Positions 1 to 7,260 of a stretch of DNA of 64,000 bases are shown here, one piece after another (the stretch's first letter is position 1; each line of letters starts with the position of its first letter). The position numbers and the translations under genes were made by a program. The notes under the pieces were generated by a model. It did no database searches, was not told the origin of the DNA, and saw only the letters and a list, made by a program, of their open reading frames with translations. Source of the stretch: Roseivirga misakiensis (GTDB lineage: Bacteria; Bacteroidota; Bacteroidia; Cytophagales; Cyclobacteriaceae); contig NZ_MDGQ01000004.1 of NCBI RefSeq assembly GCF_001747105.1, forward strand, positions 248,001 through 312,000, written 5' to 3'.

Positions 1-9
1 ATAAAACAC

Positions 10-50
10 AAAGACTGGAGAGCGCATTTGTACTCTCCAGTCTTTTGTTT
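10..50. terminator. Bidirectional intrinsic terminator
   Basis: A perfect 13-bp inverted repeat (10-22 with 33-45) encloses a 10-nt loop. T-rich sequence follows on the plus strand and A-rich sequence precedes it, so it can end transcription in both directions. It lies 18 bp beyond the stop of the minus-strand permease and presumably also serves a plus-strand gene left of the window. Confidence 0.8.
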
Positions 51-67
51 TAGCATCATAACGTAAG

Positions 68-2476
68 CTACTCATAGCGTAATGAATCCACCGGATTGGC
101 TCTTGCAGCTCTCGCCGTTTGAAAGCTAACGGTGGCCAAAGCGATTAACATGACCAAAGCAGATGGTACGGCAAATATGTACCAGTACAGATCAATCCTA
201 AAGGCAAAGCCACTCAGCCATTGGTTCATTCCATAGTAAGACAATGGAATGGCTAAAAGCACGGCCACTAGGATCAATTTCAAAAAATCGACTGACAGCA
301 GTTTTAAAATACTCGGAACGGATGCCCCCAAAACTTTTCTCACACCGATCTCTTTTATCCTTTTTGAAGTCATAAAGGCGGCAAGTCCGAATAAGCCCAA
401 ACATGCCACTAAAATCGCAAGCCCCGAGAAAATAGTGAATACACTTCCGAACTGGCGATCAGCTGCATATTGTTCTTCAAAACTGTCATCTAAGAAAAAG
501 TACTCAAAAGGATTTCCAGGAAAAAACTCTAACCATTTCTCCTCAGCCAATTGAATTACTTGTTGTGTATTAGCAGCATTATATTTGATCGAATAGTAGT
601 TATTCGCATTTGGAATAAGTCTGAAGATTAATTTATCATAATCTTCTTTGAGAGAATTATGATGGTAGTCTTCCAACACTCCGATCACCGTGTAGATATT
701 TCCCCAAAAGAATATTCGCTGATTTAGTGCATCCTCAGGGCTCTCAAAACCAAAATCCTTAACAGCCGATCGAGAAAAGAGGATTTTCGATTCTTCATCG
801 CCAAACTCCTCAGAGAAGGTTCTACCCGCAATAATTTTAAGATCGAAAGTTTCTACATACTCATAGCCAAAACCAAGGACTCTATACTGTTTCCCTTCGC
901 TATCAGGAGCTCCTTCTCTTCTAATTCCTCCGGCATTCCAACCAACCTCTCGCCCTGGAACAACGGTACTAACAACTACATTTTCAATGTTCGCATTGGC
1001 CTCCAAAACATCATTAAAAGCTGTTAATTTCTCCGAGTATGTGGAATCTAGTACAAGTGGTCCATTGATCACAAGGGTCTGGTTTATATCGACCCCTAAG
1101 TCTTGATTTCTCATATAAGAAATCTGTTCGTAAACTGTATATGTTCCAATGATTAATCCAATGGATGCCATAAACTGAAAAACCACTAAGCCTTTGCGTA
1201 ACCAAGCACCCCCAGAATTACTCATACTTCCGCCTTTCAAAGTATCAATGGGCTTGTAAGAGGAAAGCACAAATGCCGGATACATTCCTGATAAGAAGGT
1301 TCCTACCAAAAACAACGTGGCCAACCCGATCCAAAAACCTTGTTGAGTGAATAATGCTAAAGTCATTGGCTGATCTGCCAATCTAGAAAAGCTCGGTATT
1401 ACTAAAACTACGATGCCAAAGGCAAGGGCAACCGCAAATAGATTGATCAATAAGGACTCTGTTAAGAACTGACGAATTAATTGACCCTTCTGAGAACCTA
1501 AAACTTTTCTCAAACCTACTTCACGAGCGCGCTCCATCGATTTCGCTGTGGCCAGATTAACGTAGTTTACCCACGCGATCAGTATGATAAAAAATGAAAT
1601 ACCTAACAACGCATAAACAGAATCTCCATCGCCGTTTACTTCTGCTTCACCAATGAAGTTTGAGTATAAATGAATATCGCGCATAGGCTGTAGCTCAAAA
1701 TCCATCCACGTATCAGCATTACGCATTTCCTCTCCCCATCTTTCATCAATAAACTTGTCGATTTTTGCCGTAAATTCTTCAGGGTCTGTCCCTTCAGTGA
1801 GCTCTATATAATTGAAATACCCATCCCAATACCAAACTGTATTTAAGTTACCATCTTCATCATTAGCCTCTTGATTTGCCCATGAAACCAAAATATCGAA
1901 TTTGAAATGTGTGTTATCCGGTGCATCAGCAAAAACAGCGGCAATATTAACAGACTGCTCTCGGTTAAACATAAGGGATTGGCCTACTACATCCGTTCTG
2001 CCGAAATACCGCTTTGCTGTTGATGCTGATATAGCAATAGTATTCAACTCTGTTAAGGCCGTTTCTGGGTTACCGTGGAGAATTTCCTTACCAAAAATTT
2101 GAAATACATCTTGATTTGCGAAATAGATTCGTTCCTCTTTAAACTCTACATCACCCTGAGACAAGACTCCACCTGTTCGTGTCAAACGGGCAAATCGCTC
2201 TACTTCAGGAAATGCTTCATTCAAAATATGCCCAATAGAAACTACACCACTTGCCCATTCAGTACTTAATTGACCTTGGTTGTATCTATTCGTTTTTAGC
2301 CGATAAATCTGATCCGCCTTTTCGTTGAAGTCTTCGTAACTCAGTTCGTAATTGACGTATTGAAGGATTAATAAACTAGCCGCGATTCCGAGCGCAAGAC
2401 CAGTGACGTTAATCAAAGAGAAAACTCTGTTTTTTAACAGTGACCGAAATGCCACTTTAAGGTTGTTTTTGAACAT
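68..2476 (-). CDS. ABC transporter permease, MacB/FtsX family
   Basis: This 802-residue inner-membrane protein is one of the large Bacteroidota permeases with two MacB periplasmic-core domains and two FtsX domains. It has an N-terminal membrane segment (about 19-41), a periplasmic region to about 285, a membrane segment at about 289-310 followed by the FtsX-type motif REVGLRKVLGSQKGQ (318-332), and a second copy near the C-terminus (IKEIGVRKVLGAS) before the last helices. Such permeases work with a LolD/MacB-type ATPase in mechanotransmission or export of lipoproteins, peptides or antimicrobials. No ATPase or membrane-fusion gene adjoins it here, so the substrate is unknown. The ATG start at 2476 gives a normal N-terminus. 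It appears monocistronic, with a terminator directly downstream. Confidence 0.9.
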   Translation of the reverse strand: MFKNNLKVAFRSLLKNRVFSLINVTGLALGIAASLLILQYVNYELSYEDFNEKADQIYRLKTNRYNQGQLSTEWASGVVSIGHILNEAFPEVERFARLTRTGGVLSQGDVEFKEERIYFANQDVFQIFGKEILHGNPETALTELNTIAISASTAKRYFGRTDVVGQSLMFNREQSVNIAAVFADAPDNTHFKFDILVSWANQEANDEDGNLNTVWYWDGYFNYIELTEGTDPEEFTAKIDKFIDERWGEEMRNADTWMDFELQPMRDIHLYSNFIGEAEVNGDGDSVYALLGISFFIILIAWVNYVNLATAKSMERAREVGLRKVLGSQKGQLIRQFLTESLLINLFAVALAFGIVVLVIPSFSRLADQPMTLALFTQQGFWIGLATLFLVGTFLSGMYPAFVLSSYKPIDTLKGGSMSNSGGAWLRKGLVVFQFMASIGLIIGTYTVYEQISYMRNQDLGVDINQTLVINGPLVLDSTYSEKLTAFNDVLEANANIENVVVSTVVPGREVGWNAGGIRREGAPDSEGKQYRVLGFGYEYVETFDLKIIAGRTFSEEFGDEESKILFSRSAVKDFGFESPEDALNQRIFFWGNIYTVIGVLEDYHHNSLKEDYDKLIFRLIPNANNYYSIKYNAANTQQVIQLAEEKWLEFFPGNPFEYFFLDDSFEEQYAADRQFGSVFTIFSGLAILVACLGLFGLAAFMTSKRIKEIGVRKVLGASVPSILKLLSVDFLKLILVAVLLAIPLSYYGMNQWLSGFAFRIDLYWYIFAVPSALVMLIALATVSFQTARAARANPVDSLRYE

Positions 2477-2624
2477 GGTGGTTGTTTTGTTGTGATACTT
2501 GGTTTTGACGCCGTGGTTACAAGAAACGATGAACTAAATCATTATCGTATAAATCTTGATAACATGATATTAAGCAAAACAGATCGTAAATCATTCAGAA
2601 TCAATGTTAAAGGATACAAATGAT

Positions 2625-2654
2625 CAAAAAAATAACCAGCTGTCTGGCTGGTTA
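2625..2654 (-). terminator. Hairpin with T-run on minus strand
   Basis: An inverted repeat (2634-2640 with 2647-2653, 6-nt loop) is followed on the minus strand by a run of T residues (A-run at 2625-2632 on plus). It sits between the candidate small RNA and the permease gene. It probably insulates the permease from transcripts entering from the right and backs up the hairpin at 2691-2714. Confidence 0.5.
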
Positions 2655-2689
2655 ATCATTCTTATCTTTTTCAGTAGGTATAAAATAAA

Positions 2690-2845
2690 AGAGTCACTCC
2701 CGTTGGAGCGACTCCCTTTCACCTAAACACCTGGGTAACTAACTACTCATAGCGAACCTTTCGGTTCCTACACCCAGACTTATCTTAAATTTGCCGGGCG
2801 GCAAACATATTTCTTTGTTAAAAAAGGAAACTCCTCTCCCCTCTT
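2690..2845 (-). ncRNA. Candidate structured small RNA
   Basis: On the minus strand a perfect TAnnTTTG promoter element (2852-2859) is followed by about 155 nt rich in pairing. First comes a 6-bp hairpin with a four-base loop (2790-2805). Next a long-range stem pairs CTGGGT with ACCCAG and contains a GGAACC/GGTTC hairpin closed by a GAAA tetraloop. A terminator hairpin with one mismatch (2691-2714) and a T-rich tail ends it. There is no convincing reading frame. I do not recognise an RNA family. An alternative is a 3' relic of a second permease gene, because the middle segment can be read as KVRYE-stop, resembling the permease end SLRYE-stop. The promoter-hairpins-terminator order favours an RNA gene. 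Confidence 0.5.
2691..2714 (-). terminator. Terminator of the small RNA or of the AMSDH operon
   Basis: The stem GAGTCACTCC / GGAGCGACTC has one A-C mismatch and a 4-nt CGTT loop. It is followed on the minus strand by a T-rich tail. It would end the small-RNA transcript and any read-through from the aldehyde dehydrogenase operon. Confidence 0.65.
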
Positions 2846-2851
2846 GAATAT

Positions 2852-2859
2852 CAAATTTA
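2852..2859 (-). promoter_or_regulatory. TAnnTTTG -7 element
   Basis: TAAATTTG on the minus strand matches the Bacteroidota housekeeping-sigma -7 consensus and places a start site near 2845, just upstream of the structured RNA. No clear -33 TTG lies at normal spacing. Confidence 0.5.
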
Positions 2860-2901
2860 GTAGTATTTTTAATTAAATAAAATTTAACAAATCAATAATT
2901 T

Positions 2902-2976
2902 TCAAAACTTTAACCCAAGCTCCGTCAATCTAGCTTTAATGCGCTCAAAACCTGTTTTTTGCTGTATGAATCCAAT
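2902..2976 (-). pseudogene. Possible RidA-like N-terminal remnant after the dehydrogenase
   Basis: Directly after the dehydrogenase stop, the same frame stays open for 24 codons (ending TGFERIKARLTELGLKF) and then stops; it has no start codon. The motif RLxELGL resembles the N-terminal residues of many RidA/YjgF-family proteins, the family of 2-aminomuconate deaminase, which would be the next pathway step after this dehydrogenase. The stretch is too short for a firm call and could be chance coding in the 3' untranslated region. Confidence 0.15.
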
Positions 2977-4419
2977 TTAAAGTTGAATACATACATTCTT
3001 CTTTTCACTGAAAAAGTCCAATACTTCCCAGCCTCCTTCCCTTCCGACGCCACTTTTCTTGACCCCTCCGAATGGCGTTCTTAAGTCTCTATGGAGCCAG
3101 CAATTCACCCATACTATACCCGATTCTAATTGATTACTCATACGGTTAGCAGTTTTCAAATTGTTGGTCCAAACTGTCGCTGAGAGCCCATAAACGGTAC
3201 TATTAGCCATCATAAGCACCTCCTCTACCGTGTCAAAAGGAGTCAAAGTGACCACCGGACCAAAAATCTCCTCTTGGTTGGTTCGGCAGTCAAAAGAGAG
3301 GCCCTCAAACACGGTGGGAGCAACGTAATATCCATTGGACAATTCCCCGTTTAACCTCACCTGATAACCTCCGGTTAACACACGTCCCCCTTCCTCTTTT
3401 CCGAGCTCTATATAGCTCAAAACTTTCTTCATGTGCCCTTCGGATACAACAGCACCAAGGTTAGTTTTTGCATCCGAAGGATCGCCGATCTGCAACTGTT
3501 CTACTTTTTTCACGAAGGCGTCTTTGAACTTCTCATAAATCGAGCGTTCCACAAAAATTCGAGATCCACACAAACAAATTTGACCTTGATTGGCAAAACT
3601 CGAGTGCACAGATGTCTTCAAAGCCTCCTCAAAGTCACAATCTGCGAATATGATATTCGGATTCTTACCTCCTAGTTCTAAAGACAGCTTTTTGAACATT
3701 GGCGCGGCAGTAGCGGCGATTCTTTTACCAGTAGCCGTACCTCCTGTAAAAGATATGGCCTTTATTTCAGGGTGTTCTGTGATGGCCTGACCTGCATCTG
3801 GCCCATTTCCATGGATAATATTCAAAACCCCTGATGGCAACCCAGCCACTATACATAGCTCCGAAAGCAGAAAAGCAGTCATTGGAGTAATCTCTGAAGG
3901 CTTAGCAATTACCGTATTCCCTGCTGCTAGTGCAGGAGCAATCTTCCATGTAAACAAGTAAAGGGGCAAGTTCCAAGGAGATATACAACCCACTACGCCG
4001 ATGGGGCTACGTAAAGTAAAATTCATCGCCTGTCCGTCAGATTCATGCGCTTCAGTAGATTCATGTAATATAGCTGTTGCAAAAAACCGAAAATTCGCTG
4101 AGGCGCGCGGTATATCTACTCTACTGGCAAGTTTTAAGGGCTTACCGTTGTCCTTAGATTCTGCCGCTGCTAGTTTATTGTGATTCTGATCGATGAGATC
4201 GGCAATTCTGAGTAATAATTTGGATCGATCTGAGCGGCTAGTAGCGGACCAGGTTGGAAAAGCTGCCGAAGCAGCATCAACGGCTGCCTGTACGTCAGCA
4301 GCGCCTGAGTCAGGTATTTTACTGTAAACTTCGCCTACGGCAGGATTGTAATTATCAAAAGACAAGCCGCTTTGCGCATCAACTAATTCTCCATTGATAT
4401 AATTGCGAATAATTTCCAT
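2977..4419 (-). CDS. 2-aminomuconate 6-semialdehyde dehydrogenase (ALDH family)
   Basis: This is a 480-residue NAD-dependent aldehyde dehydrogenase. The catalytic set is present: N150 (SPWN), E248 (LELGG) and nucleophile C282 in NQGQICLCGSRIFV, a context matching ALDH8A1/AMSDH. The Rossmann signature FTGGTATGKRIA (224-235) is intact. With HAAO and ACMSD encoded across the divergent promoter, the natural substrate is 2-aminomuconate 6-semialdehyde, produced by ACMSD and oxidised to 2-aminomuconate. It is last in a minus-strand operon of three genes, 1 nt after the dipeptidase stop. A related semialdehyde such as hydroxymuconic semialdehyde cannot be excluded from sequence alone. Confidence 0.85.
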   Translation of the reverse strand: MEIIRNYINGELVDAQSGLSFDNYNPAVGEVYSKIPDSGAADVQAAVDAASAAFPTWSATSRSDRSKLLLRIADLIDQNHNKLAAAESKDNGKPLKLASRVDIPRASANFRFFATAILHESTEAHESDGQAMNFTLRSPIGVVGCISPWNLPLYLFTWKIAPALAAGNTVIAKPSEITPMTAFLLSELCIVAGLPSGVLNIIHGNGPDAGQAITEHPEIKAISFTGGTATGKRIAATAAPMFKKLSLELGGKNPNIIFADCDFEEALKTSVHSSFANQGQICLCGSRIFVERSIYEKFKDAFVKKVEQLQIGDPSDAKTNLGAVVSEGHMKKVLSYIELGKEEGGRVLTGGYQVRLNGELSNGYYVAPTVFEGLSFDCRTNQEEIFGPVVTLTPFDTVEEVLMMANSTVYGLSATVWTNNLKTANRMSNQLESGIVWVNCWLHRDLRTPFGGVKKSGVGREGGWEVLDFFSEKKNVCIQL

Positions 4420-4420
4420 G

Positions 4421-5401
4421 CTATTTCCAATTTGAAGCGATGAATTGTTCTACGTTTTGATGAGCCAATTTAGTTTTTTGAGCGTCAGTTAAAGCATTTG
4501 AAAGCTCAGCTAAGATCTCTTGATACTTGGCAGCGTTTTCATGTTGAGGAAAGTAAAAAGGATGCCTGGATGGATCTGGAAAATCTCCTGTATAAAAGAA
4601 ATCGGCTCCAAAAGCCATGGAATTCTCGCCTCCGGAAAGCTCGAAACCATATTTTATGTGATCTAGCAGCGCTTCTGGCCGATCGTTATCCAAAAAGGCC
4701 CTCAAAAAATTCATACCAATTAAGCCTCCTCTATCCACAATCTCTTGCGCATTTTCTCTTGTAAGATTTCTTGGGTGATCCCAGATATCCCTAAAATTTG
4801 AGTGGCTCGCCAACACCGGAACATCCAAACTCTTTTTGACCGTATAATCCAGAATATCATGGGCTAACGCATCGGAAGTATGCGATAAATCAACGGCAAT
4901 TTGCCTTCCAGACATGTATTCCAATAGTACCTCACCATCGGGCTTTAAACCAGCTGTTGCATAATTGCCACCACCAAACCTGTTTTCGGCATGATGGGTA
5001 AAACTGATATAGAATAGCCTTTCTACATTCTCAAGAATCGTTTCTAAATTCTTAAAAGCATTATCCAAAGGCTCATCCTCATTACACAAACCCGATGCGC
5101 TTTCCAATGAAGCAACTATTCCAATTCCCTCATCCCTTGACTTAAAACCTGCTGTTGCTTGGTAAAAGCTATCCGAATAGTCGCTAAATAACTCTTTGTA
5201 AAGGGCAGATTGTGCCAACCCATTTCTTGCACTAGCCTCCTCGACAGCCGTATAAACGGCCATGACTTGCATAGCGACTTTTCCCTCTTTTAAAAAAGGT
5301 AATCCCGCTCCAAAAGCGCGACTGTCTGCTCGAGCATTCGAGTTCATCAAAAGATAAACCAGTAAGTCACAGTGTAGATCTATAATTGGGAATTTGCTCA
5401 T
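4421..5401 (-). CDS. Membrane-dipeptidase-like hydrolase, peptidase family M19
   Basis: This 326-residue TIM-barrel metallohydrolase belongs to the renal-dipeptidase family. All expected metal ligands are visible: H10 and D12 (DLHCD), bridging E100 (ASLES), H174 (DLSH) and H200 (ASHSN). There is no signal peptide, so it is probably cytoplasmic, unlike mammalian dipeptidase. It lies between an SDR and AMSDH, with 3 nt and 1 nt spacing, in the kynurenine cluster. M19 members hydrolyse dipeptides, D-dipeptides and some cyclic amides. Its place here suggests a hydrolytic step on a pathway intermediate such as N-formylkynurenine or an aminomuconate derivative, but that is inference. Confidence 0.85.
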   Translation of the reverse strand: MSKFPIIDLHCDLLVYLLMNSNARADSRAFGAGLPFLKEGKVAMQVMAVYTAVEEASARNGLAQSALYKELFSDYSDSFYQATAGFKSRDEGIGIVASLESASGLCNEDEPLDNAFKNLETILENVERLFYISFTHHAENRFGGGNYATAGLKPDGEVLLEYMSGRQIAVDLSHTSDALAHDILDYTVKKSLDVPVLASHSNFRDIWDHPRNLTRENAQEIVDRGGLIGMNFLRAFLDNDRPEALLDHIKYGFELSGGENSMAFGADFFYTGDFPDPSRHPFYFPQHENAAKYQEILAELSNALTDAQKTKLAHQNVEQFIASNWK

Positions 5402-5404
5402 AGC

Positions 5405-6193
5405 TTACAAGCTGCCAGTTCTTCCGCCATCCACTGGCAAATTGACTCCATTTATGTATGAAGCGGCTGGTGTGCATAAAAAAGCAGCTGCAGCGGCCAC
5501 TTCATAGGCTTCGGCAAAGCGATTTGCAGGCACACTAGCTTTCATAGCTTGTTCTACTTCTGCTACGCTTTTTCCCGTTTTGTTTGCCTTATTTTCTATG
5601 ATTGAACTTAGTCGCTGAGTAGCCGTGGCTCCTGGTAGTACATTATTTACCGTAATGCCAAACTGACCAAGTTCGTTGGCTAAAGTCTTGGACCAATTCG
5701 CTACGGCACCCCGAATCGTATTAGAAACACCCAGTCCATTCAAAGGTATTTTAACCGAAGTACTAATGATGTTAACAATTCGTCCATAACCTGCGGATTT
5801 CATTGCTGGAGTAATGGCCTGTGCCAATATCTGATTACAAACAAGGTGCTGGTTAAAAGCAATTCGGAATTCATCAATACCAGCTTCAATCGCCTGCCCA
5901 CCTGGAGGGCCTCCGGTATTGTTAATCAATATGTGGTACGCATTCCCTTGGCCAAGGTGATCAGTGACACACTGTTTTAGTAAGTCGGGTTTCGAAAAAT
6001 CGGCAACCAAAATTTGATGTGATTGACCATCTTCGACAGTCAAATTACTTTTTACTGCTTCAAGGCTTTCTTCATTTCTAGCACATAAAGTCACATCTGC
6101 ACCCAAAGCAGCTAATTCTTCAGCAGTAGCACGGCCTATTCCCTGAGTACTACCACAAACGAAGGCCTTCTTTCCTTTTAAATTAAGATCCAT
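5405..6193 (-). CDS. SDR-family protein with altered catalytic motif
   Basis: This 262-residue Rossmann-fold protein resembles 3-oxoacyl-ACP reductase-like SDRs. It keeps the cofactor motif GSTQGIG (14-20), NNTGG (91-95) and the structural segment after the active site (PGATATQ). The usual catalytic YxxxK is replaced: alignment to the segment before WSKTLANEL puts S157 where Tyr is expected and R161 where Lys is expected (SNTIR). A noncanonical mechanism or a non-redox role is therefore possible. The ATG at 6193 is preferred over a TTG at 6214, because the promoter -7 element (6212-6219) overlaps that TTG. It is the first gene of the minus-strand arm of the kynurenine cluster. Confidence 0.8.
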   Translation of the reverse strand: MDLNLKGKKAFVCGSTQGIGRATAEELAALGADVTLCARNEESLEAVKSNLTVEDGQSHQILVADFSKPDLLKQCVTDHLGQGNAYHILINNTGGPPGGQAIEAGIDEFRIAFNQHLVCNQILAQAITPAMKSAGYGRIVNIISTSVKIPLNGLGVSNTIRGAVANWSKTLANELGQFGITVNNVLPGATATQRLSSIIENKANKTGKSVAEVEQAMKASVPANRFAEAYEVAAAAAFLCTPAASYINGVNLPVDGGRTGSL

Positions 6194-6211
6194 AGGTTTA
6201 AGCGTATCAAT

Positions 6212-6219
6212 CAAAGTTA
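6212..6219 (-). promoter_or_regulatory. TAnnTTTG element of the SDR-M19-AMSDH operon
   Basis: TAACTTTG on the minus strand predicts a start site near 6206 and a 5' leader of about 13 nt before the ATG at 6193. The 90-bp gap between the two divergent operons (6194-6283) must also hold the plus-strand promoter, for which I see no perfect element. Confidence 0.5.
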
Positions 6220-6283
6220 TGAAAATCGAAGAGAGTCCTATGGCGATTTTCGTTAAATTAGAGGCAAGCTAAATAGAAGGAAA

Positions 6284-6814
6284 ATGGGTATTAGGAAACC
6301 GTTCAACCTGAACAAATGGATCGAGGATAATCGCGATTTATTGAAACCACCTGTCGGAAATAAAAACCTTTATCCAGAAGGTACGGACTACATTGTAATG
6401 ATTGTTGCAGGCCCCAACGCACGAAAAGATTATCATTACAACGAGACAGAAGAACTTTTCTATCAACTGGAAGGAGAAATAACAGTCAGAATTCAAGAAG
6501 ATGGCAAAGCGGTAGATATTGACTTAGGTCCTGGCGATATGTACCTCCACCCGCCGAAAGTCCCACACTCTCCTATGCGCAAAGAAGGCTCAATTGGTTT
6601 AGTGATTGAACGAGTTCGCAAACCAGAGCATACCGATGGCCTCATGTGGTTTTGTGATAAGTGCAACAACAAATTGCATGACACATATTTCCCATTAACT
6701 AATATTGAAAAAGACTTTCTTCCAAGGTTTAAAGAGTTCTATGCTTCAGAAGAACTTCGAACGTGCAAAAACTGCGGTCACAAGATGGAAACCGACCCAC
6801 GATTTGTAAAATAA
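6284..6814 (+). CDS. nbaC: 3-hydroxyanthranilate 3,4-dioxygenase
   Basis: This 176-residue cupin dioxygenase opens the ring of 3-hydroxyanthranilate to 2-amino-3-carboxymuconate 6-semialdehyde. Iron ligands H51, E57 and H95 and substrate-binding R47, R99 and E110 are present and match the Cupriavidus metallidurans enzyme in numbering as I recall it. The C-terminal rubredoxin-like iron site of the bacterial type is intact (C124, C127, C161, C164). AGAAGG, 4 nt before the ATG, is a plausible ribosome-binding site. It is the first gene of the plus-strand kynurenine operon. Confidence 0.95.
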   Translation: MGIRKPFNLNKWIEDNRDLLKPPVGNKNLYPEGTDYIVMIVAGPNARKDYHYNETEELFYQLEGEITVRIQEDGKAVDIDLGPGDMYLHPPKVPHSPMRKEGSIGLVIERVRKPEHTDGLMWFCDKCNNKLHDTYFPLTNIEKDFLPRFKEFYASEELRTCKNCGHKMETDPRFVK

Positions 6815-6830
6815 CACCCGCTATTGGAGA

Positions 6831-6862
6831 TTGGTCATTAGTTATTGGTCAATTTCGACTAA
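6831..6862 (+). repeat. Imperfect TTGGTCA/TTAGT repeats before the four-helix-bundle gene
   Basis: TTGGTCA occurs at 6835-6841 and again 8 bp later, separated by TTAGTTAT. Short repeats of this TTAGT/TTGGT kind often flank four-helix-bundle protein genes in Bacteroidota, in my recollection. The 3' junction likewise carries two copies of CAAATGAC (7236-7243 and 7258-7265). Confidence 0.35.
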
Positions 6863-6883
6863 AGCATACAATACACACATATT

Positions 6884-7249
6884 ATGAAACTCGAAGAATT
6901 GAGAATATATCAACGTGCAAATGAGATCTCTGATGAAATATGGCATCTGGTCACAAAAATGAGCTATTTCGAAAAAGATACTATCGGGAAACAACTTGCA
7001 AGAAGTGCTGACTCCATTAGTGCAAACATAGCTGAAGGATATGGTAGATTTTTCTACAAAGAAAACAGGCAGTTTTGCTTTTACTCCCGAGGTTCTTTAA
7101 CAGAAACCCAAAACTGGCTGGGAAAATGTAATCGCCGACAGATCATAGATTCAGCCTTGTATAAAAAACTAGATGACCAGTTAAATGATCTACATAAATC
7201 GTTAAATGCATATATCAAAACTCTTGGGGAAACTGCAAATGACAATTGA
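6884..7249 (+). CDS. Four-helix-bundle protein (23S rRNA intervening-sequence protein family)
   Basis: This 121-residue all-helical protein belongs to the family first found encoded in 23S rRNA intervening sequences. Typical motifs are LRIYQRANEISDEIW near the N-terminus, the QLARSADSISANIAEGYGR core (45-63) and FCFYSRGSLTET. The family is common in Bacteroidota and has no firm biochemical function; it may be a small mobile or nucleic-acid-associated protein. It interrupts the kynurenine operon with a 69-nt upstream gap flanked by short repeats, while most other gene pairs in the operon are within 3 nt. This supports a recent insertion. It does not obviously belong to the pathway. Confidence 0.85.
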   Translation: MKLEELRIYQRANEISDEIWHLVTKMSYFEKDTIGKQLARSADSISANIAEGYGRFFYKENRQFCFYSRGSLTETQNWLGKCNRRQIIDSALYKKLDDQLNDLHKSLNAYIKTLGETANDN

Positions 7250-7260
7250 CAAGTTAGCAA

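Noticed and set aside
2477-2620. tRNA or promoter in the gap upstream of the permease
   Set aside because: No cloverleaf or TAnnTTTG element on the minus strand could be found; left unassigned.
6884-7249. Four-helix-bundle gene as evidence for a nearby 23S rRNA gene
   Set aside because: No rRNA-like sequence is present; the family occurs widely outside rRNA in Bacteroidota.
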